Below are positions 54,151 to 62,985 of a DNA stretch of 64,000 bases, piece by piece; within the stretch, counting starts at the first letter, position 1; every line of letters begins with the position of its first letter. The stretch is taken from the NCBI RefSeq assembly GCF_001429185.1, contig NZ_LMIW01000013.1:131418-195417 (forward strand), in the 5' to 3' direction. The DNA comes from Terrabacter sp. Root85 (GTDB lineage: Bacteria > Actinomycetota > Actinomycetes > Actinomycetales > Dermatophilaceae). The notes beneath the pieces are model-generated. The model was not told the DNA's origin. It saw only the letters and a list, made by a program, of their open reading frames with translations, and did not search any database. Both the position numbers and the translations under genes were made by a program.

Positions 54151-55148
54151 CCACCACCGCGGTCAGCCCCGTCCTGCTCCTGACCGCCGTCGTCCGACGG
54201 GTCGAGCGACTCAGTCCGTCCTTCGTCCGGATCCGTCTGGGCGGCAACGGTTTCGAGCACCTCGGCCCCGAGGGGCCCACGCTCGACCAACGCGTCAAGC
54301 TGCTCATCCCGTCGCCGGGGAGGCCGGCGCCGAGCGCGCTCCTCGACCCCGACGGGTGGTATGCCGCGTGGCTCGCGCTGCCGGAGGCCGACCGTGGTCA
54401 CCTGCGCACCTACACGGCCCGCGGCGTCGAGGGGGAGGGCGACGACCGCCAGCTCGTCGTCGACTTCGTGCTGCACGGTCACGGCCCGCTCGGCGCGGCC
54501 AACCCGCTCGGCGCAGGCGGCGCGGCTGCCGGTCCCGCCGGCACGTGGGCGGCGCGAGCCGCCGTCGGCGACGAGGTCGGCCTGCTTGCCCCGCGCCGCG
54601 GTCACGAACACGCCTTCGGAGGGATCGAGTTCGACCCGGGCGCCGCGGGGCGACTGCTCCTCGTCGCCGACGAGACGGCCCTGCCTGCGCTCGCGTCCAT
54701 CGTCGAGTCCCTGCCGGCTTGCACCCGGGGCGTGGCCGTCGTGGAGGTGCCGGACGCCACGGACTTCCTCGACGTCCGCTTCCCGGCCGGGATCGAGCGT
54801 CACTGGATCGCTCGCGGGGCCCGCCCCAGGGGCGAGCAGACCCTCGCCGTGCTGCGCGAGCGCCTGGACCTGCACCCGGAGCGTGCCGTCGCCGACGCCT
54901 CGTCCCTCGGCCCATCGACCGACCTCGACGACGCCGTGTGGGAGACCCCGGCCCACAGCTCCTCGGGTGACGACGTCACGGCATCCCGGCGGGCGCGGCC
55001 ACGACCAGGCGATCGCGACACGTATGCCTGGGTCGCCGGCGACTCCGACACGGTCAAGGCCTGTCGGCGCCTCCTCGTGGGCGAGGGAGGCATGCCCCGT
55101 CCGCAGGTCGCCTTCATGGGGTACTGGAAGCAGGGACGCTCCGGCTGA
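54147..55148 (+). CDS. Siderophore-interacting FAD protein (SIP family ferric-siderophore reductase)
   Basis: 333-residue cytoplasmic flavoprotein that reduces ferric siderophore to release iron. The FAD-binding barrel has RLSPSFVRIRLGGNGFEHLG, QRVKLLIPSPG and LRTYTARGVEG (Arg-x-Tyr-Thr); the C-terminal SIP domain has LLLVADETALPALASIVESL, AWVAGDSDTVKACRRLLV and the terminal FMGYWKQGRSG. Within the domain a disordered stretch (residues 250-290) is longer than usual. It is the last gene of the iron operon. Confidence 0.92.
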   Translation: MTTTAVSPVLLLTAVVRRVERLSPSFVRIRLGGNGFEHLGPEGPTLDQRVKLLIPSPGRPAPSALLDPDGWYAAWLALPEADRGHLRTYTARGVEGEGDDRQLVVDFVLHGHGPLGAANPLGAGGAAAGPAGTWAARAAVGDEVGLLAPRRGHEHAFGGIEFDPGAAGRLLLVADETALPALASIVESLPACTRGVAVVEVPDATDFLDVRFPAGIERHWIARGARPRGEQTLAVLRERLDLHPERAVADASSLGPSTDLDDAVWETPAHSSSGDDVTASRRARPRPGDRDTYAWVAGDSDTVKACRRLLVGEGGMPRPQVAFMGYWKQGRSG

Positions 55149-55216
55149 GCAGCGCCTTTCTCCACCCCGCCCGGACGGCGCGTCGCGGCACGGCGCGCCG
55201 ACCGGCATACGGCCGC

Positions 55217-55247
55217 TTGCGCTCGACGGGCCCGGGCAGGGGAGAAT
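55217..55247 (+). promoter_or_regulatory. Candidate promoter of the glgX-treY-treZ operon
   Basis: TTGCGC (55217-55222) and GAGAAT (55242-55247) stand 19 bases apart, the same -35 and spacing proposed for the MFS gene. The leader before the ATG would be about 75 nt. A CGGCATAC motif adjoins the -35. Confidence 0.35.
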
Positions 55248-55329
55248 GCGCTGTGCGGCCACCGTCGTCCGCAGGTCGCCACGCCGTGGCGCCGCGGCGT
55301 TGCCGCGACCGAACGACGGAAGAAGGTCC

Positions 55330-57501
55330 ATGGAGATCTGGCCGGGCAAGCCCTACCCACTCGGAGCGACGTACGACGGCTCGGGGGTCAACTTCGCCGT
55401 CTTCTCCGAGGTCGCCGAACGCATCGAGCTCTGCCTGCTCGACGACGACCTGAACGAGACGCGTTTCGACCTGCCTGAGACGGACGGCTTCGTGTGGCAC
55501 GGCTACGTGCCCTACGTGCAGCCCGGGCAGCGCTACGGCTTCCGCGTGCACGGACCCTACGACCCCGCGAACGGCCACCGCTGCAACCCGAGCAAGTTCC
55601 TCCTCGACCCGTACGCCAAGGCGATCGAGGGCCAGGCCGAGAACGACCAGTCGCTCTACTCGTACACCTTCGGCGACGCCAAGGCAGCGACGACGACGAA
55701 GATCAACACCGACGACAACGTGCGCCACACGATGCACTCCATCGTCATCAACCCGTTCTTCGACTGGGGCGACGACCGCCCGCCGCGCCACGAGTATCAC
55801 GAGACCATCATCTACGAGGCCCACGTCAAGGGCCTGACGATGCTCCACCCGGAGATCCCGGAGGAGATCCGTGGCACCTATGCCGGCATCTCGCACCCGG
55901 CGATGATCAAGCACCTGAGCGACCTCGGCATCACCGCCATCGAGCTCATGCCCGTGCACCAGTTCGTCCAGGACGCGCCGCTCGTCGACCGCGGCCTGTC
56001 CAACTACTGGGGCTACAACACCATCGGCTTCCTCGCCCCGCACAACGAGTACGCCGCCGGTGGCCAGCGCGGGCAGCAGGTGCTCGAGTTCAAGGCCATG
56101 GTCAAGGCGCTGCACGCGGCGAACATCGAGGTCATCCTCGACGTCGTCTACAACCACACGGCCGAGGGCAACCACATGGGCCCGACGCTGGCCTTCCGCG
56201 GGCTCGACAACAACAGCTACTACCGCCTCGTCAGCGACGACCTCAGCCACTACTACGACACCACGGGCACGGGCAACAGCCTCCTCATGCGCAGCCCGCA
56301 CGTGCTGCAGCTGATCATGGACTCGTTGCGCTACTGGGTCACCGAGATGCACGTCGACGGCTTCCGCTTCGACCTCGCCGCGACGCTGGCCCGCCAGTTC
56401 CACGAGGTCGACAAGCTGTCGGCCTTCTTCGACCTCATCCAGCAGGACCCGGTCGTCAGCCAGGTCAAGCTCATCGCCGAGCCGTGGGACGTCGGCGAGG
56501 GCGGCTACCAGGTCGGCAACTTCCCGCCGCTCTGGACCGAGTGGAACGGCAAGTTCCGCGACACGGTGCGCGACTTCTGGCGCGGTGAGGGTGGTGCCCT
56601 CGGCGAGTTTGCTTCTCGTTTCACCGGATCCAGCGACCTCTACGAGCACTCGGGCCGCAAGCCGATCGCCTCGATCAACTTCGTGACGGCGCACGACGGC
56701 TTCACCCTGCGCGACCTCGTGTCCTACAACGACAAGCACAACGAGGCCAACGGCGAGGGCAACAACGACGGCGAGAGCCACAACCGCTCGTGGAACTGCG
56801 GTGTCGAGGGGCCGACGAACGACCCGGTCATCCGCGACCTGCGGCTGCGCCAGCAGCGCAACTTCCTCACGACGCTGCTCTTCTCGCAGGGCGTGCCGAT
56901 GATGCTGCACGGCGACGAGCTCGGTCGCACGCAGGGCGGCAACAACAACGGCTACTGCCAGGACAACGACATCTCGTGGATCCAGTGGGTCCTTGACGAG
57001 GACGACCAGAAGCTTCTCGTCTTCACCCAGTCGCTCGTCAAGCTGCGGCGCGAGCACCCGGTGTTCCGGCGTCGCCGCTTCTTCGCCGGCAACGCCGACC
57101 ACGGCGGCGAGAGCGAGCTCGGCGACATCGCCTGGTTCACGCCCGAGGCACAGCACATGGACGAGGAGGCCTGGAGCAACGGCCTGGCCAAGTCGCTCAT
57201 GATCTTCCTCAACGGCTCGGCGATCCCCGAGCCGGACCCGCGCGGCCAGCAGATCCTCGACGACTCGTTCCTCGTGATGTTCAACGCTCACGACCAGCCG
57301 CTGACCTTCACGCTGCCCGACGAGGAGTACGGCGCCGAGTGGATCCCGGTCATCGACACGGCCCTGCACGAGGTCGAGGCCAACCACCTCGACGCCACGT
57401 GGCAGATCCAGGTGCAGCCGCGCAGCATCGTCGTGCTGAGGTGCCCACGCGAGATCGTCTCGCCCATCATCCCGGGCGTCACGGAGGAGGCCACCGCGTG
57501 A
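55330..57501 (+). CDS. glgX: Glycogen debranching enzyme (GlgX/TreX)
   Basis: GH13 isoamylase-type enzyme that removes alpha-1,6 branches from glycogen, giving linear maltodextrins for TreY. The 723-residue product has an N-terminal CBM48 domain (PGKPYPLGATYDGSGVNFAV), NYWGYNTIGFLAPH, LDVVYNHTAEGN, DGFRFDLAAT with the nucleophile Asp, IAEPWDVGEGGYQVG with the acid Glu and NFVTAHDGFTLRDLV with the transition-state Asp. AGAAGG precedes the ATG. Its stop overlaps the treY start (GTGA). In this context it works as TreX. Confidence 0.95.
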   Translation: MEIWPGKPYPLGATYDGSGVNFAVFSEVAERIELCLLDDDLNETRFDLPETDGFVWHGYVPYVQPGQRYGFRVHGPYDPANGHRCNPSKFLLDPYAKAIEGQAENDQSLYSYTFGDAKAATTTKINTDDNVRHTMHSIVINPFFDWGDDRPPRHEYHETIIYEAHVKGLTMLHPEIPEEIRGTYAGISHPAMIKHLSDLGITAIELMPVHQFVQDAPLVDRGLSNYWGYNTIGFLAPHNEYAAGGQRGQQVLEFKAMVKALHAANIEVILDVVYNHTAEGNHMGPTLAFRGLDNNSYYRLVSDDLSHYYDTTGTGNSLLMRSPHVLQLIMDSLRYWVTEMHVDGFRFDLAATLARQFHEVDKLSAFFDLIQQDPVVSQVKLIAEPWDVGEGGYQVGNFPPLWTEWNGKFRDTVRDFWRGEGGALGEFASRFTGSSDLYEHSGRKPIASINFVTAHDGFTLRDLVSYNDKHNEANGEGNNDGESHNRSWNCGVEGPTNDPVIRDLRLRQQRNFLTTLLFSQGVPMMLHGDELGRTQGGNNNGYCQDNDISWIQWVLDEDDQKLLVFTQSLVKLRREHPVFRRRRFFAGNADHGGESELGDIAWFTPEAQHMDEEAWSNGLAKSLMIFLNGSAIPEPDPRGQQILDDSFLVMFNAHDQPLTFTLPDEEYGAEWIPVIDTALHEVEANHLDATWQIQVQPRSIVVLRCPREIVSPIIPGVTEEATA

Positions 57502-59927
57502 GGTATGCCAGCGCACCGGTCTCGACCCACCGGCTCCAGCTCGAGCCGGACTTCACTCTCGGCGACGCGCTCGCGCAGGTGAAACACCTTGCGGCACTGG
57601 GGATCACGCACCTCTACCTGTCGCCGATCCTGCAGGCCACCGCCGGATCCAAGCATGGCTACGACGTCACCGACCACACGTCGGTGGCGGCAGGGCTCGG
57701 CGGCGACGCCGGCTTCGCCCGCCTCGTCGAGGCCGCCCACGAGGCCGGGCTCGGCGTGGTCGTCGACGTCGTGCCCAACCACATGACGACACCGACGCCG
57801 CTCTCGCTCAACCGCCCGCTGTGGTCGGTGCTCCGCGAGGGCCGGCAGTCGGCATACGCCACGTGGTTCGACGTCGACTGGGACGCCCAGGACGGGCACC
57901 TCCTCATGCCGGTGCTCGGGGCGCCGCTCGACGAGGTGCTCGCAGCGGGGGACATCTCCGTGGGGGAGCACGAGGGTGAGGCGGTCGTGCAGTACTACGA
58001 CCACGTCTTCCCGCTCGCGCCCGGCACGGACCCGCGGCTGCCGATCGGTGAGCTGCTCGACGCCCAGCACTACCGCCTCGCGTCGTGGACGGTCGGCGAC
58101 TCCGAGGTGAACTACCGCCGCTTCTTCGACGTCACGTCGCTCATCGCGGTGCGGGTCGAGGAGCCCGAGGTCTTCGACGCCACGCACGCCCTCCTCGTCG
58201 ACGGGATCCGCTCCGGCGCGATCGACGGGCTGCGCATCGACCACCCGGACGGCCTCGCCGACCCCGAGGGCTACCTCGAGCGACTCGCCGAGGCGACCGG
58301 TGACGCGTGGATCGTCGTCGAGAAGATCCTCGAGGGCGAGGAGCACCTGCCGCACTCGTGGCGGACGGCAGGCACCACCGGCTACGACGCGCTGCTGCGC
58401 ATCGGCGGGCTCTTCGTCGACCCCGCCGGGGCCGAACCCCTCGACGACCTGTCGACCGAGCTGCTCGGAGAGCGGCAGGACCTCGGGGACATCGTCACCG
58501 AGTCGAAGCGGTGGGTCGTCCAGGTCATGCTTGCCACCGAGGTGAGCCGGCTCATGCGACTCGTCGCGCGGGCGCGGCCGGACCTCGAGGAGGTCGCCGC
58601 TCGCGAGGTGCTCGAGGCGATGCTCGTCGGCATGGACCGCTACCGCGTCTACATCCGCCCCGGCCACCCACGCGAAGGTCTGTCGGCCGAGCCGCTCGAG
58701 CTTGCCGTCGTCGAGGGAGCCGGATCCCGCTACGACTCGCTCGACCGCGCGTGCGTCGAAGGTCTCGTCGACCTCGCCCTCGGCGAGGGGGACTCACAGG
58801 ACGAGCCGGCGCGCGACGAGTTCGTCGTGCGGTTCCAGCAGACGTGCGGTCCCGCCATGGCCAAGGCGATCGAGGACACGGCGTACTACCGGTACGTCCG
58901 GCTCGTCGGGCTCAACGAGGTCGGCGGCGACCCGACCCGGGTGGGCCTGCCGACGTCCGCCTTCCACGGGTTCGCCGAGAACCTGCTCGGTGAGTGGCCG
59001 CAGTCGATGACGACGCTCTCGACGCACGACACGAAGCGGTCCGAGGACGTGCGGGCGCGGCTCTTCGTGCTCGCGGAACGACCGGAGGCGTGGGCGACCT
59101 GGGTGCGCGCGGCACGAGAGCTGGCGACACCGGTCCGCGCCCAGGAGCTCGACACGCTCACCGAGTACTTCCTCTGGCAGACCCTCGTCGGGGCGTGGCC
59201 GATCAGTGAGGAGCGGCTGCAGGCCTACGCGCTCAAGGCGATCCGCGAGTCGAAGCTCTTCACGCGCTGGACCGAGCCGAACGAGGCCTACGAGTCGGCG
59301 GTCGAGCGGTTCGTCTCGGGCGTCGTCACGACACCGGAGATCGTGGCCCACGTCGAGGACTGGGTCGACTCGACGGGGCGCGAGACGCGTGCCAACGTCC
59401 TCGGCCAGAAGCTCGTCCAGCTGACGATGCCGGGCGTGCCTGACGTCTACCAGGGGACCGACCTCGTCGACCTGTCGCTCGTCGACCCCGACAACCGGCG
59501 GCTCGTCGACTACGACGACCGTCGCGACCGGCTCGCCCGCCTCGACGGCGGCGGCGCCCCGGCGGACCTCGACGACGAGAAGCTGCTCGTCACCACGGCC
59601 GCCCTGCGCACGCGCCGCGAGTGGCCCGAGTGCTTCACGGGTGAGGACGCAACGTATGTCCCGGTCGCGACGGGCTATGAGCACGCCGTCGCCTTCGGTC
59701 GGGGGACGGGCGACGACGTGGAGGTCGTGACCGTGGTGACGCGGCTCGCCGGCCGGCTCGCCGACGCCGGCGGCTTCGGGGACGCCACCCTCGACCTGCC
59801 CGAGGGGCGCTGGTCCGACGTCGTGTCCGCGCGCACCTTCGACGGTGGGCGCACGCGCCTCGCCGACCTCGTCGGTGACGACGGCCTGCCCGTCGCGCTG
59901 CTCGTGCGGGTACGGGACGAGTCATGA
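57498..59927 (+). CDS. treY: Maltooligosyl trehalose synthase
   Basis: Converts the reducing-end alpha-1,4 link of maltodextrin to an alpha,alpha-1,1 link, producing maltooligosyl trehalose. The 809-residue GH13 protein has STHRLQLEPDFTLGDALAQV, SHGYDVTDH-like SKHGYDVTDH, VVVDVVPNHM, GLRIDHPDGLADP with the nucleophile Asp, WIVVEKILEGEE with Glu and TTLSTHDTKRSEDVRARL with Asp. The GTG start overlaps the glgX stop; the initial codons VRYA include a GTATGCC site. Its own stop overlaps treZ (ATGA). Confidence 0.95.
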   Translation: MRYASAPVSTHRLQLEPDFTLGDALAQVKHLAALGITHLYLSPILQATAGSKHGYDVTDHTSVAAGLGGDAGFARLVEAAHEAGLGVVVDVVPNHMTTPTPLSLNRPLWSVLREGRQSAYATWFDVDWDAQDGHLLMPVLGAPLDEVLAAGDISVGEHEGEAVVQYYDHVFPLAPGTDPRLPIGELLDAQHYRLASWTVGDSEVNYRRFFDVTSLIAVRVEEPEVFDATHALLVDGIRSGAIDGLRIDHPDGLADPEGYLERLAEATGDAWIVVEKILEGEEHLPHSWRTAGTTGYDALLRIGGLFVDPAGAEPLDDLSTELLGERQDLGDIVTESKRWVVQVMLATEVSRLMRLVARARPDLEEVAAREVLEAMLVGMDRYRVYIRPGHPREGLSAEPLELAVVEGAGSRYDSLDRACVEGLVDLALGEGDSQDEPARDEFVVRFQQTCGPAMAKAIEDTAYYRYVRLVGLNEVGGDPTRVGLPTSAFHGFAENLLGEWPQSMTTLSTHDTKRSEDVRARLFVLAERPEAWATWVRAARELATPVRAQELDTLTEYFLWQTLVGAWPISEERLQAYALKAIRESKLFTRWTEPNEAYESAVERFVSGVVTTPEIVAHVEDWVDSTGRETRANVLGQKLVQLTMPGVPDVYQGTDLVDLSLVDPDNRRLVDYDDRRDRLARLDGGGAPADLDDEKLLVTTAALRTRREWPECFTGEDATYVPVATGYEHAVAFGRGTGDDVEVVTVVTRLAGRLADAGGFGDATLDLPEGRWSDVVSARTFDGGRTRLADLVGDDGLPVALLVRVRDES

Positions 59928-61747
59928 CCCCCGAGAGCCTCAGCGTCTGGGCGCCATCAGCGTCACGGGTCGACGTCGTCGTCGCCCGGGTCGACGGGTC
60001 CGGCGCCGAGCCGACCTCGGCGGCGCAGCGGCACGCCATGACCGCCGGCGACGGCGGCTGGTGGACGTGGCCGCGCCCGGACGACGTCACCCTGGACTAC
60101 TCCTTCAGCATCGACGGAGGCGACCCCAGGCCCGACCCGCGGAGTGCCTGGCTGCCGCACGGTGTCCACGCGGCAAGCCGCACCTTCGACGCGGCGGCTC
60201 ACACCTGGGGTGACGCTGAGTGGCGCGGCACCCGTGACGGCCGTGGCGTCCTCGGCGGCGTCGTCTACGAGCTGCACATCGGGACGTTCACGCCGGAGGG
60301 CACCTTCGACGCGGCGATCGCCCACCTCGAGCACCTCGTCGAGCTCGGAGTCGACATCGTCGAGGTCATGCCCGTCGCCGCCTTCGCCGGCACACACGGC
60401 TGGGGCTACGACGGGGTCGCGCCGTATGCCGTCCAGCAGACGTACGGCGGCCCGGCCGCCTTCCAGCGTTTCGTCGACGCGTGCCACGTCCGGGGCCTTG
60501 GCGTGTGCCTCGACGTCGTCTACAACCACCTCGGTCCCACCGGCAACTACCTCGCCGAGTTCGGGCCCTACTTCACCGACACCCACACGACGCCGTGGGG
60601 GCCCGCCGTCAACCTCGACGCGGACGGCAGCCACGAGGTGCGCCGCTGGGTCGTCGACAACGCCGTCCGGTGGTTCCGCGACTTCCACGTCGACGCGCTT
60701 CGGCTCGATGCCGTGCACGAGCTGCGCGACACGTCCGAGCCGCACATCCTCGCCCAGCTCTCCGGCGAGACCACTTCTCTCGCAGACGAGCTCGGCCGGC
60801 CACTCGACCTCATCGCCGAAAGTGACCTCAACGACGCCGTCATGGTGACGCCCACCGCCGAGGGCGGCCGCGGCATGACGGCCCAGTGGGACGACGACAT
60901 CCACCACGCCCTCCACGTCGCCCTGACCGGCGAGACGCAGGGCTACTACGCCGACTTCGCCGGCGGCAACGAGGCGTGGCCCGAGGGCGGCGCCATCTCG
61001 GTGCTGGCCAAGACACTCACCGACGCCTTCCTGCACGACGGTCGGGTCTCCACCTTCCGGGGCGAGCGCTGGGGTGCGCGGGTCGACCCTGAGACGCGCT
61101 CGGGGCACGAGTTCCTCGCCTACCTGCAGACCCACGACCAGGTCGGCAATCGCGCGACGGGTGACCGCATCAGCGACCAGGTCTCGCCCGGGCAGCAGGC
61201 GATCGGCGCCGCCCTCTACCTGCTCTCCCCGTTCACGGCCATGGTCTTCATGGGCGAGGAATGGCGTGCGAGCACGCCGTTCGCGTTCTTCACCTCCTTC
61301 GAGGAGGAATGGCTGGCCGACGCAGTGCGCTCCGGCCGACGTGCCGAGTTCGCCGCCCACGGGTGGGACGAGGCCGATGTCCCCGACCCCCAGGACCCCG
61401 CGACCCGGGCGCACAGCGTGCTCGACTGGAGCGAGCCGAATGCGCCGGGCCACAACGAGATGCTCCACTTCTACCGTGAGCTCATCAAGGTCCGGCGCAC
61501 GCAGCCGGACGTCGCCTCGGGTGACCTGCGTGCCACGACGGTGACCTTCGACGAGACTGCCCGCTGGATGATCCTGTCGCGCGGGTCGGTGCACGTGGTG
61601 GCCAACCTCGCGGGCCGCGCCGGCGTCGTCCCGTTCGCGGGCGAGGTCGAGCACGTGCTCGCCTCGTGGGGGCGGTCGCCGATCGTCGACTCGCACGGTG
61701 TCAGCCTCGACGGCCACGACGTCGCCGTCCTGCGCACGACCGCCTGA
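59924..61747 (+). CDS. treZ: Malto-oligosyltrehalose trehalohydrolase
   Basis: Releases trehalose from maltooligosyl trehalose. The 607-residue protein has a CBM48-like N-terminus, VVYELHIGTFTPEGTFDAAI, GWGYDGVAPYAVQQTYGGP, CLDVVYNHLGPTGNYL, VDALRLDAVHELRDTS with the nucleophile Asp, LIAESDLNDA with the Glu and YLQTHDQVGNRATGDR with the Asp. It completes the TreX-TreY-TreZ route from glycogen to trehalose, a compatible solute and cell-wall lipid precursor. It ends at a repeat-rich gap converging on the thioesterase gene. Confidence 0.95.
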   Translation: MTPESLSVWAPSASRVDVVVARVDGSGAEPTSAAQRHAMTAGDGGWWTWPRPDDVTLDYSFSIDGGDPRPDPRSAWLPHGVHAASRTFDAAAHTWGDAEWRGTRDGRGVLGGVVYELHIGTFTPEGTFDAAIAHLEHLVELGVDIVEVMPVAAFAGTHGWGYDGVAPYAVQQTYGGPAAFQRFVDACHVRGLGVCLDVVYNHLGPTGNYLAEFGPYFTDTHTTPWGPAVNLDADGSHEVRRWVVDNAVRWFRDFHVDALRLDAVHELRDTSEPHILAQLSGETTSLADELGRPLDLIAESDLNDAVMVTPTAEGGRGMTAQWDDDIHHALHVALTGETQGYYADFAGGNEAWPEGGAISVLAKTLTDAFLHDGRVSTFRGERWGARVDPETRSGHEFLAYLQTHDQVGNRATGDRISDQVSPGQQAIGAALYLLSPFTAMVFMGEEWRASTPFAFFTSFEEEWLADAVRSGRRAEFAAHGWDEADVPDPQDPATRAHSVLDWSEPNAPGHNEMLHFYRELIKVRRTQPDVASGDLRATTVTFDETARWMILSRGSVHVVANLAGRAGVVPFAGEVEHVLASWGRSPIVDSHGVSLDGHDVAVLRTTA

Positions 61748-61758
61748 CCTCAGACGCC

Positions 61759-61872
61759 ACGCGAGTGGCCGCCACGTCTCCCTGGTCCCAGCGCCCAGCA
61801 GCTCGAGTGGCCGCCACGTCACTCTGGTCCCACCCTCGGTGGTAGGCGTGGGGTGAAGAGGTCACTCGAGTG
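61759..61872. repeat. CGAGTGGCCGCCACGTC direct repeats at a convergent junction (copy set B)
   Basis: Two 32-bp copies (61759-61790 and 61801-61832) agree at 28 of 32 bases, sharing GAGTGGCCGCCACGTC and CTGGTCCCA. A palindrome CACTCGAGTG follows at 61863-61872. The core is also found inverted at 19991-20010. They lie between the convergent treZ and tesB genes. Confidence 0.8.
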
Positions 61873-61964
61873 AGACCGAGCGTTGACGCGAGCGGGCGGA
61901 CGAGCGAGCGAGTGAGGGGGCAGGGCCCACTGCCGGTCGATCTGGCGGAGCCCACCCCGGTGCG

Positions 61965-62933
61965 TCACGACTCCTTGACGCGGACCATGCCCTCCTGGGC
62001 CGTCGTGGCGACGAGGGTGCCGTCCTGGCTGAAGATCTCACCGATCGAGAGGCCGCGACCGCTGACGGCCGACGGAGACTGCTGGGCGTAGAGCAGCCAC
62101 TCGTCGACGCGCACGTCGCGATGGAACCACATCGAGTGGTCGAGGCTCGCGACCCGCAGGCGACGGTCGGTCCAGACCAGACCGTGCCGGCGCAGCACCG
62201 GCTCGAGGAGCGAGTAGTCGCTCGAGTAGGCCAGGACCGCGGCGTGCAGCAGGGGGTCGTCGGGCAGGCGGTCGATGGCGCGCATCCACACGTGGTTCGT
62301 CGCGACCTGCTCGGGCCCGGCGTCGAGAAACATGTTGCTCTCGACCGGCCGCAGCTCGATCGGTCGCGATTCGGCGAGGTGCCGGGCGCCGGGGTGGTCG
62401 ACGCCGCGGAACGCGTCGGCCAGCGACGTGAGCCCGTCGGGTCCGGCGACCTGCGGCATCGCGTTCTGGTGGTCGAGACCCCCTGCACGCTCCTGGAACG
62501 AGCACACCATCGACATGATCGGCGCGCCCTTCTGGACTGCATGGACACGGCGGGTCGAGAACGAGTTGCCGTCGCGCATCTCCTCGACGGCGAAGCGGAT
62601 CGGCAGCGTGTCGTCGCCCGGCCGCATGAAGTAGCCGTGCAGCGAGTGAATCGGCCGCGCGCCGTCGCCGTCGTTGAGGTCACGCACGGTGATGCCGGCG
62701 GCCATGACGCACTGGGCGAGGACCTGACCCCCGAAGACGCGCCCGTGCGGCATCTTCTGGCTGCGCCCCTCGAAGACCCGGGCGGATGATGCGCCGATCG
62801 ACTCCGCGGCGTCACGTCCCTGGACGTCGGTGACGGCGATCTGCGCGGTGCCGACGTCACGGAGGGTCAGCACCTCGATGAGGTCCTCGAGTGGGGGCAG
62901 CGGGCGCGGTTCGGCGGGGGCGTCGGCACTCAC
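61965..62933 (-). CDS. tesB: Acyl-CoA thioesterase II
   Basis: Hydrolyses medium- and long-chain acyl-CoA; cytoplasmic double hot-dog fold, 322 residues. Blocks include FGGQVLAQCVMAAGITV, HSLHGYFMRPGDDTLPIRFA, FSTRRVHAVQKGAPIMSMVC and SLDHSMWFHRDVRVDEWLLY followed by GRGLSIGEIFSQDGTLVATT; the catalytic-type Asp-Gln/Thr set of TesB is consistent with these. The GTG is fixed by TAGGGT exactly six bases upstream. It follows the RecQ-type gene by 52 bp on the same strand but has its own promoter. Confidence 0.93.
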   Translation of the reverse strand: MSADAPAEPRPLPPLEDLIEVLTLRDVGTAQIAVTDVQGRDAAESIGASSARVFEGRSQKMPHGRVFGGQVLAQCVMAAGITVRDLNDGDGARPIHSLHGYFMRPGDDTLPIRFAVEEMRDGNSFSTRRVHAVQKGAPIMSMVCSFQERAGGLDHQNAMPQVAGPDGLTSLADAFRGVDHPGARHLAESRPIELRPVESNMFLDAGPEQVATNHVWMRAIDRLPDDPLLHAAVLAYSSDYSLLEPVLRRHGLVWTDRRLRVASLDHSMWFHRDVRVDEWLLYAQQSPSAVSGRGLSIGEIFSQDGTLVATTAQEGMVRVKES

Positions 62934-62939
62934 AGGTCG

Positions 62940-62945
62940 ACCCTA
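62940..62945 (-). promoter_or_regulatory. Leaderless -10 element TAGGGT for tesB
   Basis: Minus-strand TAGGGT, six bases, GTG at 62933: the same element as pncB and clpS. Confidence 0.6.
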
Positions 62946-62985
62946 GTGGCCCCGGACGAGTGCTCGCTGCTGCCCGCGACGCGCG

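Noticed and set aside
55114-57516. 800-codon minus-strand frame opposite glgX
   Set aside because: Shadow of a well-conserved gene, no recognisable domain.
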